Source of the DNA: an uncultured Eubacteriales bacterium
GTDB taxonomy: Bacteria > Bacillota > Clostridia > Lachnospirales > Bianqueaceae
DNA: 7,899 nt
Reading direction: 5' to 3'
Assembly: GCA_902493345.1 (NCBI GenBank)
Contig: CABUPM010000093.1
Span: 1 to 7,899, forward strand
The notes beneath the pieces were generated by a model. That model saw only the letters and a list, made by a program, of their open reading frames with translations. It ran no database searches and was not told the origin of the DNA. Both the position numbers and the translations under genes were made by a program. Shown one piece after another: positions 1 to 5,779 of this stretch; within the stretch, counting starts at the first letter, position 1, and every line of letters begins with the position of its first letter.

Positions 1-395
1 GCTTCCGCCATTGCCATACCTACCGCGTTGGATACGCCCTGTCCCAGCGGCCCTGTCGTCGTCTCCACGCCCTTGGTATGTCCTACTTCGGGATGTCCCG
101 GAGTCAATGTATGCCACTGACGAAATCCCTTCAGGTCCTCAATCGTCAGTCCGTATCCATATAAATGCAGCAGACTGTACAGCAGCATGGAGCCATGTCC
201 TGCGGACAGTACAAACCGATCGCGGTCCTTCCACTGCGGGTTGGCCGGATTGGCCTTAAGCTGATACTGCCACAACGTATAGGCAGCCGGCGCCGCGCCC
301 AACGGAAGGCCCGGATGACCGCTGTTCGCCTTCTGAATGGCCTCTGCTGATAATACGCGAATGGCGTTGACTGTCTTCTGATCCCATTGATTCAT
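1..395 (-). CDS. tkt: Transketolase, N-terminal part (runs off the window)
   Basis: Transketolase is a thiamine-diphosphate enzyme that moves two-carbon ketol units between sugar phosphates in the cytosolic non-oxidative pentose-phosphate pathway. The ATG at 395-393 follows AGGAGGAG (401-408 region) at good spacing, and 131 codons are visible of a protein usually about 660 aa long. The N-terminus (MNQWDQKTVNAIRVLSAEAI) is typical. Conserved cofactor and substrate positions are present: SGHPG (H27), SAGHGSM (H67), GHPEVGH (H101, H106) and GPLGQG (115-120); these match the yeast histidines 30, 69 and 103 and its ThDP loop. It has its own consensus promoter (447-475) and lies 112 nt downstream of the FakA-like gene, so it is probably a separate transcription unit. 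No frameshift is seen. The catalytic Glu and the C-terminal domains are outside the window, so intactness cannot be judged. I am confident in the family; paralogue identity (tktA/tktB type) is not resolvable. Confidence 0.95.
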   Translation of the reverse strand, partial: MNQWDQKTVNAIRVLSAEAIQKANSGHPGLPLGAAPAAYTLWQYQLKANPANPQWKDRDRFVLSAGHGSMLLYSLLHLYGYGLTIEDLKGFRQWHTLTPGHPEVGHTKGVETTTGPLGQGVSNAVGMAMAE

Positions 396-422
396 AAAAA
401 AACTCCTCCTGATTTATGGCCT

Positions 423-439
423 GCGGAGATTTTCTCCGC
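423..439 (-). promoter_or_regulatory. Hairpin at the 5' end of the transketolase mRNA
   Basis: The minus-strand RNA would carry GCGGAGA, loop AAA, then TCTCCGC: a perfect 7-bp GC-rich stem with a 3-nt loop. It begins one or two nucleotides after the predicted start and ends about 27 nt before the ATG, leaving the Shine-Dalgarno sequence free. No U-run follows, so it is not a terminator. A 5'-terminal stem of this kind is known to protect some bacterial mRNAs from decay; that role is inferred here. Confidence 0.55.
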
Positions 440-446
440 CGCCCTT

Positions 447-475
447 ATTATACATGAGGCTTACCGGCTTGTCAA
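447..475 (-). promoter_or_regulatory. Consensus sigma-A promoter of transketolase
   Basis: Read on the minus strand there is TTGACA (475-470), a 17-nt spacer and TATAAT (452-447). Both hexamers match the vegetative consensus exactly. The predicted RNA start is near 440, giving a leader of about 45 nt before the ATG at 395. This implies strong constitutive expression independent of the genes upstream. Confidence 0.85.
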
Positions 476-507
476 TGCATTAACAGAGTTCTTCTGTTCC
501 GCGCTTG

Positions 508-759
508 TCAGCCCTGCAGCCCTCTTGCCTGTCTGTCCATATCCTCAACGACAATATCGTAGATCTCTCCCAAAGTCGAGCAGTACTCCAGAATCTGCCA
601 CGGGTAATTGGTATGGAAATGCAGCTTGATCAGCTCTTCATCGCCTACGACCAGCAGACAATCCCCTTCAAAATGGTTCAGGATATACTCCCGGATATCG
701 TCTTCGGACAGATCCTCTCCTTCAATCAGGAGCTGTGTATCATATCTGAATTCTATCAT
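508..759 (-). CDS. Stand-alone FakA-like domain protein (often annotated 'kinase to dihydroxyacetone kinase')
   Basis: This is an 83-aa cytosolic protein with no signal peptide or membrane segment. The string GEDLSEDDIREYI (14-26), then GDCLLVVGDEELIKLHFHTNYPWQILEY (32-59), then LGEIYDIVVEDM (63-74), matches the domain that follows the DAK2-type kinase domain in FakA (fatty-acid kinase subunit A). The kinase domain and the DegV-like C-terminus are absent, so it cannot be a kinase by itself. The HxH pair of the family (H47, H49) is kept, but the usual YCTE at the domain start is YDTQ here, so a probable metal-ligand Cys is missing. The ATG at 759-757 follows GAAGGGA at about 11 nt; a longer reading to 945 lacks support and overlaps the GH2 gene. 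It has its own promoter (789-817), 61 nt after the GH2 stop. Comparable short proteins are, from memory, common in Lachnospiraceae; the role is unknown. Confidence 0.8.
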   Translation of the reverse strand: MIEFRYDTQLLIEGEDLSEDDIREYILNHFEGDCLLVVGDEELIKLHFHTNYPWQILEYCSTLGEIYDIVVEDMDRQARGLQG

Positions 760-788
760 ATTGTATCCATCCCTTCTTTTTTTCTTCC

Positions 789-817
789 AGTATACCCCAT
801 TTTTCTTTTTATGTCCA
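789..817 (-). promoter_or_regulatory. Promoter of the FakA-like gene
   Basis: On the minus strand, TGGACA (817-812), 17 nt, TATACT (794-789): five of six matches to consensus in each hexamer. It sits just after the GH2 stop codon (821-823). The predicted start is near 782, giving a leader of only about 22 nt, which contains the GAAGGGA ribosome binding site. No terminator separates it from GH2, so read-through from GH2 is also possible. Confidence 0.65.
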
Positions 818-820
818 GCT

Positions 821-2545
821 TTATTTCCGAACGCACCTGAAAAACTCCTCCTGCAGCAGCCGTGCGCACTCTTTCGCCGTGTCCGGATCGAGCTTGATCT
901 CCACCCGGTCCGCTGTAAGGATCCCGTTGACCTCCTCCTCAACATCCGACAGCTGCGTGTATATCAGGCCGGACAGGCCATGCTGAATCTGCGGAAGCAC
1001 CTTTTGTATCAGCAGTTCCCGATACCGCTTCGCGAGTTCCGCATGGTCCTTGGCCATCCCATAGCCGTAGGTTTTCTCTTTTTGCGTATGTCCGGGACAG
1101 GCCCACGCGATTCCCCCGTATTCACTCAGCAAAACCGCCCGCCGCGGATTCGGCCGGACGTGCAATGGATAAAAGTAATTATGGATTGAATCAAAGTCTC
1201 CGCCGCCCTGATCGAACCAACCGCTGGCCTCTTCGACCAATCTTGTCGGATCCAGGCTGCGTAGGAGCTCCACTGCTTTGCCTGCGTCAAACTGCCCCCA
1301 GCCCTCATTAAACGGCGTCCAGCACGCAATGGAGGGATGATTATACAGCTGCCGCACCATCTCCTCCAGCTCTTCATAATAGCGCGCTCTCTCCTTTTCA
1401 TCTGTCCGGGCCGTCATAGAATAGCGGTGATCCTTCCATCTGCGCAAAAACGGAAGAAAGATATTGGCCGCATAGGTTACAAACCATGCCTTATACGTTC
1501 CGCCGCCATTGACCATATCCTGCCATACGATCATCCCCAGCCGGTCACAATGGTAATACCAGCGTTCAGCCTCGATTTTAACATGTTTACGGAGCATATT
1601 GAAGCCGAGCGACTGCGCTCTACGTATATCCTGACACATCGCCTCATCCGAAGGCGGCGTATACAAGCCTTCCTTCCAGTAGCCCTGATCCAGAAGTCCA
1701 TGAAGAAAATACGGCTTGTCATTGAGGAAAAAGCGCAAGATTCCCCTGTCATCCCTCCGGATCTCGTATTTGCGCAGTGCCGTGTACGACCGCACTACAT
1801 CTTCCCCTAACCGGATCTTGACCTCGTATAAAAACGGATCTTCCGGGCACCAAGGGCGCCGGTCTCCCTCCGGAATTCTAAGCTCTGCCTCTCCGCCCTC
1901 TCCGGATCTCGCATGTGCGATCTCTCTACCGTCGCTGTATAAAACAATGTCTGCTCCCTGCGGGTTTTCAGCCCGGAGCTGAACAAGGATCCGTCCCTGG
2001 TCATACTCCGGCGTCAGACGAATCTCACGGAGATAGTTCTCCGGGACTCTCTCTATCCATACGCTTTTCCAGATCCCGCTCTGCGCCGTATAGTACATGC
2101 CTCCGCTCCGCAGCTTCTGCTTGCCCCTTGCCTGTGCCCCTGTATCAGAAGGATCCTGCACCTTCACGATCAGCTCGTTCTCTCCCGGGCGGAACTTCTC
2201 TGTGATATCCAGTGTAAACGCAAGATATCCTCCCCGGTGCTCCCCTACTTTCTGACCATTGACATAAACCCTGCACAGATAGTCCACCGCGCCGAAGTGC
2301 AGAAGCACCCTTCCATTTTCTCCCGGAGGCGCTTCAAAGGTCCTATAGTAATGCAGCCACTGGCCCGGCAAGAGCTGGCGCCGGACACCGGACAGCTCTG
2401 CTTCCGGCGAATACGGAACCACAATCTCTCCATCATACGAGTCTGCCGTCTCTTCTTTCCGTATCGCATATTTCCAGACTCCATTCAGGCTCACATAGCT
2501 CTGACGGCGCATCCCGGGCCGCGGATATTCCGATAAAGCTACCAT
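821..2545 (-). CDS. Glycoside hydrolase family 2 enzyme (substrate unknown; not a typical glucuronidase)
   Basis: This 574-aa retaining exo-glycosidase has the GH2 domain order: sugar-binding jelly roll (about 12-165; LNGVWKYAI, VYVNGQKVGEHRGGY, SGIWKSVWIE), an Ig-like domain (about 172-262), and a TIM barrel (about 263-574). The likely acid/base is E414 in FNEGWGQ and the nucleophile E475 in LLSEYGG. At the place where E. coli beta-glucuronidase has NxK before GIFT (N566, K568), this protein reads E538-V-N540-GILT, so the carboxylate-recognition motif is missing. It has no signal peptide and should be cytosolic. It lacks the extra C-terminal domains of the 1000-aa LacZ type. The ATG at 2545 has AAAGGAGGC at about 8 nt. 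It follows the GH172 gene, with a terminator-like hairpin and no clear promoter between them, so transcription probably reads through. Beta-galactosidase-like or furanosidase activity is possible; substrate cannot be read from sequence. Confidence 0.92.
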   Translation of the reverse strand: MVALSEYPRPGMRRQSYVSLNGVWKYAIRKEETADSYDGEIVVPYSPEAELSGVRRQLLPGQWLHYYRTFEAPPGENGRVLLHFGAVDYLCRVYVNGQKVGEHRGGYLAFTLDITEKFRPGENELIVKVQDPSDTGAQARGKQKLRSGGMYYTAQSGIWKSVWIERVPENYLREIRLTPEYDQGRILVQLRAENPQGADIVLYSDGREIAHARSGEGGEAELRIPEGDRRPWCPEDPFLYEVKIRLGEDVVRSYTALRKYEIRRDDRGILRFFLNDKPYFLHGLLDQGYWKEGLYTPPSDEAMCQDIRRAQSLGFNMLRKHVKIEAERWYYHCDRLGMIVWQDMVNGGGTYKAWFVTYAANIFLPFLRRWKDHRYSMTARTDEKERARYYEELEEMVRQLYNHPSIACWTPFNEGWGQFDAGKAVELLRSLDPTRLVEEASGWFDQGGGDFDSIHNYFYPLHVRPNPRRAVLLSEYGGIAWACPGHTQKEKTYGYGMAKDHAELAKRYRELLIQKVLPQIQHGLSGLIYTQLSDVEEEVNGILTADRVEIKLDPDTAKECARLLQEEFFRCVRK

Positions 2546-2578
2546 ACCAAACGCCTCCTTTTGTTCTCTCTTATCAAT

Positions 2579-2637
2579 TAAAAACGCGGTTCCCGCACAT
2601 GGAATGTCTCCTGAGGCACTCCCGGCGCAGGAACCGC
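2579..2637 (-). terminator. Intrinsic terminator or attenuator between GH172 and GH2
   Basis: On the minus strand the arms GCGGTTCCTGC (2637-2627) and GCGGGAACCGC (2596-2586) form an 11-bp stem with one G-U pair. An inner stem GGAGTG/CATTCC sits in the loop, and C plus five Us follow (2585-2580). An alternative stem CGGCG/CGCCG (2639-2635 with 2627-2623) uses the same 5' arm and would exclude the terminator fold. The GH2 ATG is only 34 nt past the U-run, with no recognisable promoter in between, so partial termination within a GH172-GH2 operon is the simplest reading. Confidence 0.7.
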
Positions 2638-2683
2638 CGCAGATTCAGCGTTGCAGGTCAGAATTTCAAAAACTCCGCCTGAT

Positions 2684-3712
2684 TTATTTCATTATCATCT
2701 CGTTGTCTGCCGGCAGCGGGCGTAGCGGCTGGAACGGCAGACTCTGATACCAGTACGCTACTGATGTATAATCATCGTATCTCGGTCCGGTCCATCCCAG
2801 ATTATCCAGCGTCATCCGAAAACCATGCTCAAAATGAATCGGATCCGGAATATGGAAACGATACAGCAAGAATCTCTGCTGGCCGTTATAGAACTCTGAA
2901 TTATCGCCCAGAATCGCGTACATACCGGAATACTGGCCGCTAAAGGTCTGGTACTTTTTAATGTGAATATCGTTGCCGAAGCCATAGGATCCGCCGAAAT
3001 AGTCCTCTGTTCCTGTGTAATGAATCGAAGGATAGAGGTCATCGTCGATGTACATCCGCGCTTCTCCCTCAACCCAGCAGGTATTATTTCCATTCATTCC
3101 GGTTGCCAGCGTTACGCCTACAAACTGACCCTTACCCTGGATTCCGTCAATGATCGTATAGGTCTTACCCTTGGTTACCGGATGCGCCTGACGGTAAGAG
3201 GCGTGGAAATACGCGACCGAATCCGGCAGCTCCTGTTTGCAGCCCGTAATGATATAATACAGACTGCTCTCCTTAACACCGCGGTTTTCCATGGTGATCT
3301 TACAATGCTTCTTAAATGGCATCTTCCAGAAGGAATTAAAGCCTCTGCCCGGCGCGACCAGCATCATCGCAGAATTCAGTACCGGATACTTTCCATCGAT
3401 ATCCACAAAATTCTCATCGTAGGCACAGCCGAAAAACGCGGATAACGGCGCTTCCACTGACGGCATTTCACAATGATCCCAGTACATTCTGAGAATAAAA
3501 CTGTGTCCCACATATCCGGTGAACCACATATTCTGGATCATTCCCGGTCCGTCCGTATCCACCAGCGTTACGGTCTCACCCGGCTGAATCTTGACTGTCG
3601 GACGAAGCTTGGTGCAGTCACCGCCTCTGGAGCCTCCCGCCCGCTCCCCTGTGGGATTCTCGGCTGAGAAAGCAAAGGTCTGCGCGTCTTGCAGTAAAAA
3701 ATAATCGTTCAT
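2684..3712 (-). CDS. Glycoside hydrolase family 172 (DUF2961) enzyme
   Basis: This 342-aa protein is a clear DUF2961/GH172 member. It shows the N-terminal GERAGGSRGGDCTKLRP (22-38) and GPGMIQNMWFT (55-65) blocks, and the signature GTEDYFGGSYGF (234-245). Characterised GH172 enzymes cleave or transfer alpha-D-fructofuranosyl groups (difructose dianhydride I) or act on D-arabinofuranosides. From memory, the Bifidobacterium dentium enzyme uses Glu270 and Glu291; here E215 (CWVEGE) and E236 (GTEDYF) have the same 21-residue spacing, so the active site appears intact. There is no signal peptide, so it should act on imported oligosaccharides in the cytosol, probably as a double jelly-roll oligomer. 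The ATG at 3712 follows GGGGGA at about 8 nt. It starts a unit with GH2 and has its own promoter and 5' hairpin. No transporter or regulator gene is adjacent. Family certain; fructo- versus arabinofuranosidase undecided. Confidence 0.93.
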   Translation of the reverse strand: MNDYFLLQDAQTFAFSAENPTGERAGGSRGGDCTKLRPTVKIQPGETVTLVDTDGPGMIQNMWFTGYVGHSFILRMYWDHCEMPSVEAPLSAFFGCAYDENFVDIDGKYPVLNSAMMLVAPGRGFNSFWKMPFKKHCKITMENRGVKESSLYYIITGCKQELPDSVAYFHASYRQAHPVTKGKTYTIIDGIQGKGQFVGVTLATGMNGNNTCWVEGEARMYIDDDLYPSIHYTGTEDYFGGSYGFGNDIHIKKYQTFSGQYSGMYAILGDNSEFYNGQQRFLLYRFHIPDPIHFEHGFRMTLDNLGWTGPRYDDYTSVAYWYQSLPFQPLRPLPADNEMIMK

Positions 3713-3736
3713 ACCCTGTCCCCCATTCTATATTGC

Positions 3737-3758
3737 GGCTGCTTGTCTAAGTGCAGCC
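3737..3758 (-). promoter_or_regulatory. Hairpin in the GH172 mRNA leader
   Basis: On the minus strand GGCTGC (3758-3753), a 10-nt loop and GCAGCC (3742-3737) form a 6-bp GC-rich stem beginning about 3 nt after the predicted RNA start. No U-run follows and the ribosome binding site stays outside. It resembles in position the transketolase leader hairpin and may stabilise the RNA or bind a regulator. Confidence 0.45.
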
Positions 3759-3767
3759 TCTGGATCC

Positions 3768-3796
3768 ATTATACAATTTTTCACGCTAAAGTACAA
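3768..3796 (-). promoter_or_regulatory. Promoter of the GH172-GH2 unit
   Basis: The -10 is a perfect TATAAT (3773-3768) and sits 17 nt from a weak -35, TTGTAC (3796-3791). A poor -35 is what one expects of a promoter helped by an activator. The predicted start is near 3761, 48 nt before the ATG. Confidence 0.6.
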
Positions 3797-3823
3797 TAGG
3801 TAAACACTATTTTACGTTTTACC
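3793..3823. promoter_or_regulatory. Candidate operator: two interleaved inverted repeats upstream of GH172
   Basis: On the plus strand ACAATAG (3793-3799), 7 nt, CTATTTT (3807-3813) is an imperfect inverted repeat overlapping the -35. A second one, GGTAAA (3799-3804) and TTTACC (3818-3823), is offset from it and reaches into the last codons of rarA. Position and symmetry fit a regulator site; AT-richness makes chance possible. The first motif resembles the palindrome at the asd promoter. Confidence 0.3.
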
Positions 3824-5152
3824 GGCTTTTCTTTTCTCTTCTTTCCACGCCAGGATCTCCTCCAGACGTTCCTGAACCGTCCTTTCCCGGCCCTGTAGTC
3901 CCGGGCGGTAATACCTCTTTCCAGCCAGGCTGTCCGGAAGGCACTGCATCGCACTTAACTTTTCCTCCGTGTCATGCGCATACACGTAACCCTCTCCATA
4001 CCGAAGGTCCTTCATAAGCTTGGTTGGGGCGTTACGAATCTGCAGCGGCACCGGTTCCGCCGGAGAGTCCGCGATATCCGCTTTTGCCTCGAGACATGCC
4101 GTATAGAGCGCGTTGGATTTAGGCGCCATGGATAAATAGACTACCGCCTGCGCCAGATGGACATCACACTCCGGCATCCCCAGAAAGTGACAGGCCTGAT
4201 ACACCGATACCGCCATGCTCAGCGCCTGCGGATCCGCCATTCCCACATCCTCGCTGGCAAACCGAACCAACCTTCTCGCGATATACAGCGGGTCCTCTCC
4301 GCCGTCCAGCATCCGGTACATCCAGTATACTGCCGCGTCCGGGTCACTATTGCGCATGGATTTGTGCAGCGCAGAGATCAGATTGTAATGCTCTTCTCCG
4401 TTTTTATCATACAGTAACGATCTTCGGTTCATACATTGAGACAGGATCTCGTCGCTGACATGGATCCTTGCCTGCTCGTCCAATTTGCTGTTTAGTACTG
4501 CCATCTCCAGCGTATTCAGCGCGGTCCGCGCGTCTCCGTTGGCAAAGGCGGCGATTGATTTTAATTGTTTTTCTTCTATGGCGATCTCCAGCTGTCCATA
4601 TCCCTTGGGACTCTGGAGCGCGTGGTGCAGAAGCTGCAGCAGATCTTCTTCTGTCAGCGCATTCAGAATAAAAACCTTGCACCGTGACAGCAGTGCCGAA
4701 TTGATCTCAAAAGAGGGGTTCTCCGTCGTCGCTCCGACCAGAATGATGCTTCCCCGCTCCACATAGGGTAAAAAAGCGTCCTGCTGCGCTTTATTAAACC
4801 GATGAATCTCATCGGCAAACAGCAGTGTGCGGACTCCATTACGCCGACTCTGCTCCGCCTGTCCCATGACTTCTTTAATTGCCTTGATTCCGCTGTCCAC
4901 CGCGCTGAACTCTACGAACCGTGCCTTGGTCTCATGCGCGATAATCCTTGCCAGTGTCGTCTTCCCGACTCCCGGAGGCCCCCAGAAGATCATGGATGAA
5001 AGCTGATCCCGCTCTATCAGCTGCCGGAGGATCCTGCCCGGTCCTACGAGGTGCTGCTGCCCCACATATTCCGCCAATGACTCCGGACGCAGCCGGCTCG
5101 CCAATGGAGAATGCACCTCCTGCTCAGCAAATAAATTCATCTGTTCCGGCAT
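3812..5152 (-). CDS. rarA: Replication-associated recombination protein A (RarA/MgsA AAA+ ATPase)
   Basis: RarA is a clamp-loader-like AAA+ ATPase (Mgs1/WRNIP1 relative) that acts at stalled replication forks. In this 446-aa protein I see Walker A GPPGVGKTT (58-66), Walker B LLFADEIHRFN (110-120), sensor 1 ATTENPSF (141-148), sensor 2 NGDARTALN (205-213), then the helical and tetramerisation domains with EDVGMADP (301-308), YLSMAPKSNALY (339-350) and RNAPTKLMKDLRYGEGY (373-389). The N-terminus contains QMNLF (4-8), which resembles the beta-clamp binding pentapeptide. I chose ATG 5152-5150: it has an AAGGGGGGGG ribosome binding site 7 nt upstream, whereas the in-frame TTG at 5176 lies upstream of that site and inside the LexA box. 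It is monocistronic by layout: a terminator precedes it, it has its own promoter, and the GH172 promoter follows. A LexA box at the transcription start predicts SOS induction. Confidence 0.96.
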   Translation of the reverse strand: MPEQMNLFAEQEVHSPLASRLRPESLAEYVGQQHLVGPGRILRQLIERDQLSSMIFWGPPGVGKTTLARIIAHETKARFVEFSAVDSGIKAIKEVMGQAEQSRRNGVRTLLFADEIHRFNKAQQDAFLPYVERGSIILVGATTENPSFEINSALLSRCKVFILNALTEEDLLQLLHHALQSPKGYGQLEIAIEEKQLKSIAAFANGDARTALNTLEMAVLNSKLDEQARIHVSDEILSQCMNRRSLLYDKNGEEHYNLISALHKSMRNSDPDAAVYWMYRMLDGGEDPLYIARRLVRFASEDVGMADPQALSMAVSVYQACHFLGMPECDVHLAQAVVYLSMAPKSNALYTACLEAKADIADSPAEPVPLQIRNAPTKLMKDLRYGEGYVYAHDTEEKLSAMQCLPDSLAGKRYYRPGLQGRERTVQERLEEILAWKEEKRKAGKT

Positions 5153-5159
5153 ACTCTCG

Positions 5160-5169
5160 CCCCCCCCTT
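5160..5169 (-). promoter_or_regulatory. Ribosome binding site of rarA inside a run of eight Gs
   Basis: On the minus strand AA followed by eight Gs lies 7 nt before the ATG at 5152. It decides the start codon. Because the run is a homopolymer, slippage would change Shine-Dalgarno strength or spacing without touching the protein. Confidence 0.7.
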
Positions 5170-5173
5170 GTAG

Positions 5174-5187
5174 CAAACATTTGTTCG
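5174..5187 (-). promoter_or_regulatory. LexA (DinR) SOS box at the rarA transcription start
   Basis: The minus strand reads CGAACAAATGTTTG, which fits the Gram-positive LexA consensus CGAAC-N4-GTTCG with a single deviation (T for C) in the right half. It begins at the predicted +1 of the rarA promoter, where bound LexA would block RNA polymerase. Site identity is strong by sequence; regulation itself is inferred. Confidence 0.72.
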
Positions 5188-5193
5188 CTTTTT

Positions 5194-5222
5194 ATTGTAG
5201 CATATTCTGTCAGGAAATACAA
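5194..5222 (-). promoter_or_regulatory. Promoter of rarA (extended -10)
   Basis: On the minus strand TTGTAT (5222-5217), 17 nt, TACAAT (5199-5194), with TG-C directly before the -10 forming an extended -10 that compensates for the weak -35. The predicted start is near 5187, the first base of the LexA box. Confidence 0.65.
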
Positions 5223-5243
5223 GCTCTTTTTTATTTTTGCGCT

Positions 5244-5280
5244 AAAAAAACACGGCACCCAAATAGATATGGATACCGTG
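5244..5280 (-). terminator. Intrinsic terminator of the asd-cyclophilin unit
   Basis: On the minus strand CACGGTATCC (5280-5271), loop ATATCTATTT, and GGGTGCCGTG (5260-5251) make a 10-bp stem with two G-U pairs, followed directly by seven Us (5250-5244). It begins 8 nt after the cyclophilin stop codon. It insulates rarA from the upstream operon. Confidence 0.9.
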
Positions 5281-5288
5281 CCATGCTG

Positions 5289-5765
5289 TTAGTCTTCGGT
5301 GTATTCTACTTTCTTCATCACAACCGGCTTCAGCGGACGATCCTGAAATCCGGTAGGTGTCTGCGCGATCTCATCTACTACGTCCATTCCCTCGATTACC
5401 TTGCCGAATGCCGCGTACTGGCCATCCAGATGCGGTGCGTCCTCATGCATGATAAAGAACTGGGAGCCAGCGGAATTCGGCATCATGGAGCGAGCCATTG
5501 AGATCACGCCGCGGGTGTGCTTCAGAGGGTTCTTCACGCCATTGGACGCGAATTCTCCCTTGATCTGCCAACCGGGGCCTCCCATACCGGTGCCGTCCGG
5601 ACAGCCGCCCTGAATCATGAATCCAGGAATAATCCGGTGAAAGGTCAGGCCGTCATAAAAGCCCTGCTTTACAAGCTTGATAAAATTCTCTACTGTAATC
5701 GGCGCGATCTCCGGGTATAACTCTAACCGGATCTGCTTGCCGTTTTCCATCGTAATCGTTACCAT
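5289..5765 (-). CDS. Cyclophilin-type peptidyl-prolyl cis-trans isomerase
   Basis: This 158-aa single-domain cytosolic cyclophilin speeds proline isomerisation during protein folding. The core is complete: FHRIIPGFMIQGG (42-54) with the catalytic Arg R44 and Q52, SQFFIM (101-106), and HLDGQYAAFGKV (112-123). The residue equivalent to Trp121 of human cyclophilin A, needed for tight cyclosporin binding, is H112, and the one equivalent to His126 is Y117; such substitutions are common in bacteria. No signal peptide or lipobox is present. I chose ATG 5765-5763 because AAGGAG (5776-5781) lies 10 nt upstream; the in-frame GTG at 5774 is only 1 nt from that site. The gene begins 14 nt after the asd stop codon, which overlaps its ribosome binding site, so it is co-transcribed and probably translationally coupled with asd. 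The pairing with asd has no obvious biochemical logic. Confidence 0.95.
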   Translation of the reverse strand: MVTITMENGKQIRLELYPEIAPITVENFIKLVKQGFYDGLTFHRIIPGFMIQGGCPDGTGMGGPGWQIKGEFASNGVKNPLKHTRGVISMARSMMPNSAGSQFFIMHEDAPHLDGQYAAFGKVIEGMDVVDEIAQTPTGFQDRPLKPVVMKKVEYTED

Positions 5766-5779
5766 ATTATACACTCTCC

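Noticed and set aside
482..498. Hairpin AACAGA/TCTGTT after the FakA-like gene as an intrinsic terminator.
   Set aside because: Short AT-rich stem, no U-run on the minus strand; too weak to call. Termination of this gene before the transketolase promoter is unresolved.
760..945. N-terminal extension of the FakA-like protein.
   Set aside because: The extension overlaps the 3' end of GH2, is of low-complexity basic composition, and the promoter and ribosome binding site at 771-817 support the start at 759.
538..2545. Beta-glucuronidase assignment for the GH2 enzyme.
   Set aside because: The NxK motif that recognises the glucuronate carboxylate is replaced by E538-V-N540, so a specific name was not given.
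3713..3811. A catabolite-repression (cre) site at the GH172 promoter.
   Set aside because: No stretch fits the cre consensus well enough near the promoter, although carbon-source control would be expected.
5153..5176. TTG start at 5176 for rarA (eight extra residues).
   Set aside because: It precedes the ribosome binding site, lies at the edge of the LexA box, and would add a Gly-rich tail not expected in the family.
5766..5774. GTG start for the cyclophilin, and a TATAAT (5771-5766) just before its ATG as a promoter.
   Set aside because: GTG is 1 nt from the Shine-Dalgarno sequence. The TATAAT has no -35 at 16-18 nt, and its start would fall inside the coding region; co-transcription with asd explains expression.
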